Of a stretch of 64,000 nt of DNA, positions 60,422 through 64,000 are shown piece by piece; the first letter of the stretch is position 1; every line of letters starts with the position of its first letter. The notes under the pieces are model-generated. The model ran no database searches. It saw only the letters and a program-made list of their open reading frames with translations, and was not told the origin of the DNA. The translations under genes and the position numbers were made by a program. Origin of the DNA: Cyanobacteria bacterium SBLK (GTDB taxonomy: Bacteria > Cyanobacteriota > Cyanobacteriia > Cyanobacteriales > Spirulinaceae); assembly GCA_017746715.1 (NCBI GenBank), contig JAGHZQ010000065.1, positions 248,001 to 312,000 on the forward strand, in the 5' to 3' direction.

Positions 60422-61789
60422 ATGTATCAAGAACTTTTTGCACGGGAATCAATACCCGTTATTATCGGTACGGGTATTACAGGTATGGCAATCAGTCGCA
60501 CTCTGAGTCAAAAAAAGATTAAGCATGTGGCGATCGGTACACCACCTCATCCCAGTCGTCCCAAATTAGGAGAATCAATTAATGGCGAAGGCAGTCTCGA
60601 TCTAGCAGAATTATTTCCCGAATTCAATCAATACTATTTTCCCAAAAAAAATATTGTTTTTTATACAGGAAAACTGGTCGCGCGTTGCGATCTGGACACT
60701 TCGAAAAACTCAATATTTGCCGCATTTTTTAAATTGACGGGTTTCAAAGTCTTCAATCATTTATTTCACGTCGATCGCATTGGCTTCGATCTGACACTAT
60801 TTCAAAGCATCACCCAAAACGAACATTGCCTATTTTTAGAGCGAAAAGTGACGGATATCGTTTACGATCGCGATCGCGATAAGATAAGCGAGCTTGTTCT
60901 CGATGATGGTTTAAAAATCCGTCCTTCTTTTGTCTTTGATGCAACCAATTACGTGAGATTACTTCCCAAAAAATTAGAGATTCCCTGTTACTTTTCCAGC
61001 GAACCCCAAAGAATTATTTTTACTCATTATCGCAGTCCCGATTCTCAATTGTGTTGTTCCGATCGCCCGAGTCAAACAGAATCTTGGTCTCACTCAACTA
61101 ATTTATTAAAGCTGTGCCAAGATTTAGATGGAATTAAGGGAATGGCTTGGTGTATTCCTTTAGGAGATTATGTTTCTGTGGGGATGAGTATTAGTGCAGA
61201 AAAGTACGACCTTTCGGATCGCGATGCGATCGCTTTGCTCGATCGTGCCTATAAACGACGAGGCATTGATTATCGCCAATACTACACGCAAGAAACCGAA
61301 ATTATTTCCGTCTGCAATCAATATTTTAAACACGAACGCGCTGGGGGGACAAATTGGCTGTTAGCGGGTGGAACTTACAGCCAAGTTTGGTTTCCGACGG
61401 GATCGGGGGTAGCAACGTCTCTCTATACGGCCCGTTTTGCCGATCGCTTTCTCACCTCTCCTCAAAAAATGTGCCAGCAATACGAACATTTTATGAGTCA
61501 ATTTTGGCCGTCCCATAATGTTCACGATCGCATTATCTCTAGCGATATTGAGAGTTTTACTTCTCAAAAAATGTATCATTGGACGGATTCTTTGCTAACG
61601 ACGACAGTATTAAGGATTTGCACCTATGCTCAATCTCGCAATCATAAGTTAGGCGGTTTATTTGCTAAATTCATTAAATTCTTAATGGAGTCCAAAATTG
61701 TGAAGATCGAGTTTTTCTGTAAGATTCTCGAATCCAATTTAGAGCAACAAACTGAAGAGATTCATACAGAAAGATCGACCTATCTCTGA
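60422..61789 (+). CDS. FAD-dependent halogenase/monooxygenase-like protein
   Basis: 455 residues. N-terminal Rossmann motif VIIGTGITGMAISRTL (about 12-27) and LGESINGEGSLDL (resembling the P-x-G-E-S of flavin-dependent halogenases), plus a C-terminal WLLAGGTYSQVWFPTGSGVATSLYTARF that takes the place of the GDAA..x-P/ SSG segment. No WxWxIP halogenase motif was seen, so halogenation is not supported; oxidoreductase of the geranylgeranyl-reductase/halogenase superfamily is the safest call. Follows the NTF2-like gene. Confidence 0.75.
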   Translation: MYQELFARESIPVIIGTGITGMAISRTLSQKKIKHVAIGTPPHPSRPKLGESINGEGSLDLAELFPEFNQYYFPKKNIVFYTGKLVARCDLDTSKNSIFAAFFKLTGFKVFNHLFHVDRIGFDLTLFQSITQNEHCLFLERKVTDIVYDRDRDKISELVLDDGLKIRPSFVFDATNYVRLLPKKLEIPCYFSSEPQRIIFTHYRSPDSQLCCSDRPSQTESWSHSTNLLKLCQDLDGIKGMAWCIPLGDYVSVGMSISAEKYDLSDRDAIALLDRAYKRRGIDYRQYYTQETEIISVCNQYFKHERAGGTNWLLAGGTYSQVWFPTGSGVATSLYTARFADRFLTSPQKMCQQYEHFMSQFWPSHNVHDRIISSDIESFTSQKMYHWTDSLLTTTVLRICTYAQSRNHKLGGLFAKFIKFLMESKIVKIEFFCKILESNLEQQTEEIHTERSTYL

Positions 61790-61895
61790 AATTTTGAGCG
61801 CAAAGCGATCTCTTTTTTCAATGCGTTTAGATTTCGTGTTGGAATTAAACCCGCGATCGTGCTAAAATAAAAAACCGAGACACAATTTTAAAAAA

Positions 61896-62288
61896 ATGAG
61901 TCATCCTCCCACCATTCCCGTAATTGTTGAATCAATTGCAGCACTTTCTGAGGAAGAACGCTCTCAATTGTTGGCACAATTATACGAACGTCATCTCATT
62001 ACTCAAAGCTCGGATAAAACCCCAATCGAAAATACTGGGGCTAATTCTTCCATTGCTTGCGATCTGGACATTTTAGGAGGAGAACCTTGCGTTAAGGGAA
62101 CGCGAATATCGGTTGAATTAATCTTAGAGAATTTGGCAGCAGGGCGATCGCTAAATAAGCTACTCTATTCTTATCCTTCTTTAGATCGGGAGGGAATTGA
62201 AGCAGCGATCTCTTATGGATCGAGGTGCGATCGCGGCCATACTTTGAGACAGTTATTCGAGAAGTATCGTGCAATTTGTCGCGGATGA
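61896..62288 (+). CDS. DUF433 domain protein (VapB45-like antitoxin family)
   Basis: 130 residues. The C-terminal ~75 residues (DILGGEPCVKGTRISVELILENLAAGRSLNKLLYSYPSLDREGIEAAISYG) are a DUF433 domain, usually an antitoxin or DNA-binding partner for a PIN-type (DUF5615) toxin. The N-terminal part (VESIAALSEEERSQLLAQLYER) looks like a short regulatory helix. No toxin gene follows, so the gene is an orphan here or the toxin has been lost. Confidence 0.85.
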   Translation: MSHPPTIPVIVESIAALSEEERSQLLAQLYERHLITQSSDKTPIENTGANSSIACDLDILGGEPCVKGTRISVELILENLAAGRSLNKLLYSYPSLDREGIEAAISYGSRCDRGHTLRQLFEKYRAICRG

Positions 62289-62406
62289 ATTTTTTTTGAG
62301 ATGGTGCGCTCAAATCTCAAAAAAAGCTCGAGCTTTCAAAGTAGTACGTTACAATCATTTAAAAAATCCGCGTACTACTTAAAGATAAATTTTGTTTTAA
62401 AAAGGT

Positions 62407-62907
62407 TTATTGAGAGCGAAATTCACCTACAAAGCGTTTACCTGCACCATTACAGTCAAGTTCAATTAAAGCCCATTCTGTATTTTGAGGCACTCCTCTG
62501 AAAACTATTCTTCCTCTGATTGGAATCTTAGATGCTAGTATTAAACTGCTATCTCCATTACTAAATTGGAAACGATAGTCATCTATAGCATTACCTTGAG
62601 AATCAATGAGCAAAGCATCATATAAACTTAGCTGTCTTCTCAGGGAGTGTTCATTTTTCACTAAAAATTCACAAGTTATTTCCTCCGAGGTAGTTCTCCT
62701 ACAACTTTGTAACTGAAAAACAAAGCCATTTTGATTAAATGCAGGTAGTGAGGATTGAGTAATCACAGGCCGATTATATTCGGGAAACGTAACCAAATCA
62801 GACTGGGGATTTATATCTCCTCCAAATTGCAAATTAGGGAAAAATAATAATCCAGCCAAGAGAGTTCCTCTTTGAATAATATTTAAACGAAACAAATTTC
62901 TAAACAT
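62407..62907 (-). CDS. Exported protein of unknown function
   Basis: 166 residues. A signal-like start (IIQRGTLLAGLLFFPNLQFGG) precedes a beta-rich body with VFQLQSCRRTTSEEITCEFLVKN and IRGRIVFRGVPQNTEWALIELDCN, which recalls telokin/DUF4352-like beta-sandwich domains with two cysteine pairs. No family is recognised. The protease gene ends 17 bases before it, so it lies downstream in one operon. Confidence 0.7.
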   Translation of the reverse strand: MFRNLFRLNIIQRGTLLAGLLFFPNLQFGGDINPQSDLVTFPEYNRPVITQSSLPAFNQNGFVFQLQSCRRTTSEEITCEFLVKNEHSLRRQLSLYDALLIDSQGNAIDDYRFQFSNGDSSLILASKIPIRGRIVFRGVPQNTEWALIELDCNGAGKRFVGEFRSQ

Positions 62908-62924
62908 CTTTCAAGCCTCCATGT

Positions 62925-63806
62925 CTAATCTAAAAGTGGTCTAGTTGGAAGAGAAGGTTCTTCTATTGATGCTCCTGTTTGTCCATCGAGCAAAGAGTCC
63001 TGTGGTATTACAGGCTCTATTATATTGCCAGAACTAGGATGATTGGGGCTTGGTTCAGTAGCAGCAGGTTGAGTTAAGGATACTCCTATACGCTTTGCTA
63101 GCTGCCTTGCCATATTACTAGGAATAGCATACCTTTCACGTTCGATGGTTTCCGGATGATTTTCAGAATTTCCAGCAATGCTAGCAATGCTAGCATTGTT
63201 AGAAGTTCCATAAACACCAATAACTTGACCGTTATCATTAATGACAGGACTACCACTTTTTGCTAATCGATTAATCCCTCCCATCACTAACGAATATCCT
63301 TTGCGATCTGGAGTACGAATACGTTCTATACTTCCTTTAAACAAGCGATAGCTGCGTCCTTTTTCTGGGGATTGCGTGCTAGGATCGACAAAAATATAAG
63401 TAGGAATCCATATGTCTGCTCCTTCGGACAAATTTTCAGAATCCCCCAACTGAGCACGAGCGTATTGATCGCTACTAGTAAAAAACAACAGAGCTAGATC
63501 AATATTATTGTCAAGTTGTTTTTTATCTGAATATGGAATAATAGCACCTCTATGTGTTTCAATAGTGTATTCTCCATCTAAATTTACTAAGTGCCAATTA
63601 GTAAGAACAGCATATCGATTACCTTGTTTATGTACGATAATTCCTACTCCGCGTTTTTCCCCTTCAATCCAGACAATAGTATTTTTTGGGCTTGGTCGAT
63701 TACCATAGGCTCGAGTGATGATGCTAAGAAAACCTCCAACGGCAATTAGAGCAGAGAGGCTTAAAAACGCTAGTGCGTGTTTTAGTCGTTTTATCTGCTT
63801 TTTCAC
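62925..63806 (-). CDS. Trypsin-like serine protease, exported
   Basis: 293 residues. N-terminal membrane/signal segment (ALAFLSLSALIAVGGFLSIITRAYG). A chymotrypsin-like fold with His in LTNWHLV, Asp in NIDLALLFF and Ser in LAKSGSPVINDNGQVIG gives a plausible catalytic triad; GSP replaces the usual GNSGGP. A Pro/Ser-rich C-terminal tail follows. It probably works in the periplasm. 62407 lies next downstream and may be its substrate or partner. Confidence 0.85.
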   Translation of the reverse strand: MKKQIKRLKHALAFLSLSALIAVGGFLSIITRAYGNRPSPKNTIVWIEGEKRGVGIIVHKQGNRYAVLTNWHLVNLDGEYTIETHRGAIIPYSDKKQLDNNIDLALLFFTSSDQYARAQLGDSENLSEGADIWIPTYIFVDPSTQSPEKGRSYRLFKGSIERIRTPDRKGYSLVMGGINRLAKSGSPVINDNGQVIGVYGTSNNASIASIAGNSENHPETIERERYAIPSNMARQLAKRIGVSLTQPAATEPSPNHPSSGNIIEPVIPQDSLLDGQTGASIEEPSLPTRPLLD

Positions 63807-64000
63807 GGTATTTCACCTTGTTCTCAGATAAGATAGTGGTTGAGAAGTATGCCTGGTTCAAATCAATCCACATTTTGTATTATAGTCAATATGTTGGTTT
63901 TCAGCAGAAAATGAGTTGCCCAAACCACACAATATAACCAGCATTTAGGGAATTTAGCCTAAAATGTACCAAAACTATCCGGATATTCGTGACTCTTGCC

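Noticed and set aside
60422..61789. True flavin-dependent halogenase
   Set aside because: The P-G-E-S-like region is present but the WxWxIP motif was not seen, so only a superfamily call is justified.
1..64000. CRISPR array
   Set aside because: No run of 25-40 bp direct repeats separated by unique spacers was found; the repeats seen are short tandems or dispersed.
1..64000. tRNA or rRNA genes
   Set aside because: No cloverleaf with a TTCGAATC-type arm and CCA end, and no rRNA signature, was recognised by eye on either strand.
1..64000. Insertion sequence or prophage
   Set aside because: No transposase, integrase or phage structural signature is present in any frame; the repeats have no coding content.

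Overview
The window is a stretch of cyanobacterial chromosome. The evidence is oxygenic photosynthesis genes (psaF and psaJ, the aerobic Mg-protoporphyrin ester cyclase acsF, a CRR6-type NDH-1 assembly factor, an acyl-lipid desaturase of the DesA type), cyanobacteria-only families (DUF2996, a PedR-like regulator), and very frequent HIP1 octamers (GCGATCGC) inside and between genes. No transposase, integrase, phage gene, CRISPR array, rRNA or tRNA could be recognised. The species cannot be named from this stretch.

Layout. 0-4.4 kb: dnaK (5' end outside the window), dnaJ, a TusA-like protein and rsgA, all on +. 4.4-10.6 kb: a retropepsin-like protein, avtA, a FAD monooxygenase, an SLBB polysaccharide export protein and desA. 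10.9-14.9 kb: a redoxin, an FHA-kinase, ridA, an Ap4A phosphorylase-like enzyme and a PerR/FurC-like Fur regulator. 15.2-18.9 kb: a tightly packed + operon of two unknown genes, crr6, a solitary dndE and a metallo-beta-lactamase-fold gene. 19-27.7 kb: DUF2996, TM2, acsF, an MntP-like exporter, a hybrid histidine kinase whose ATPase domain carries repeat DNA in frame, a two-RCK ion channel and a zinc-ribbon/PD-(D/E)XK protein. 27.7-34.3 kb: an MFS transporter fused to EF hands, then a sulfotransferase/methyltransferase/glycosyltransferase-like group, a broken glutathione S-transferase and a TPR protein. 34.4-43.8 kb: DUF2993, ubiD, a small membrane gene bracketed by two copies of a 51-bp HIP1-ended element, an AAA ATPase, psaFJ, tsaD, a PfkB kinase, a PedR-like regulator, a TolB-like protein and rsmH. 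43.8-55 kb: rhomboid protease, dolichol-phosphate-mannose-synthase-like GT2, methyltransferase, a membrane protein, a pilin-like lipoprotein, a DUF697 GTPase translationally coupled to a probable 7(1) septoil-knot protein, a TPR protein, a peptidoglycan-binding/beta-propeller protein and a membrane Ser/Thr kinase. 55-62.3 kb: a cNMP-binding/CPBP fusion, a cyclopropane-synthase homologue between two copies of a structured repeat, a B12-binding radical SAM enzyme, an NTF2-like protein, a halogenase-like flavoprotein and an orphan DUF433 protein. 62.4-63.8 kb: two exported proteins, one a trypsin-like protease.

Most genes are housekeeping or photosynthetic and act independently. Groups that probably work together are dnaK/dnaJ, psaF/psaJ, the 15-19 kb operon, the sulfotransferase group (29.5-32.5 kb), the GTPase/knot pair and the lipid or metabolite group at 56.7-61.8 kb. 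The strongest novel signals are domain fusions (MFS-EF hand, cNMP-CPBP), the solitary dndE operon, the GTPase-knot pair, and several dispersed repeats, some of them absorbed into protein-coding sequence.
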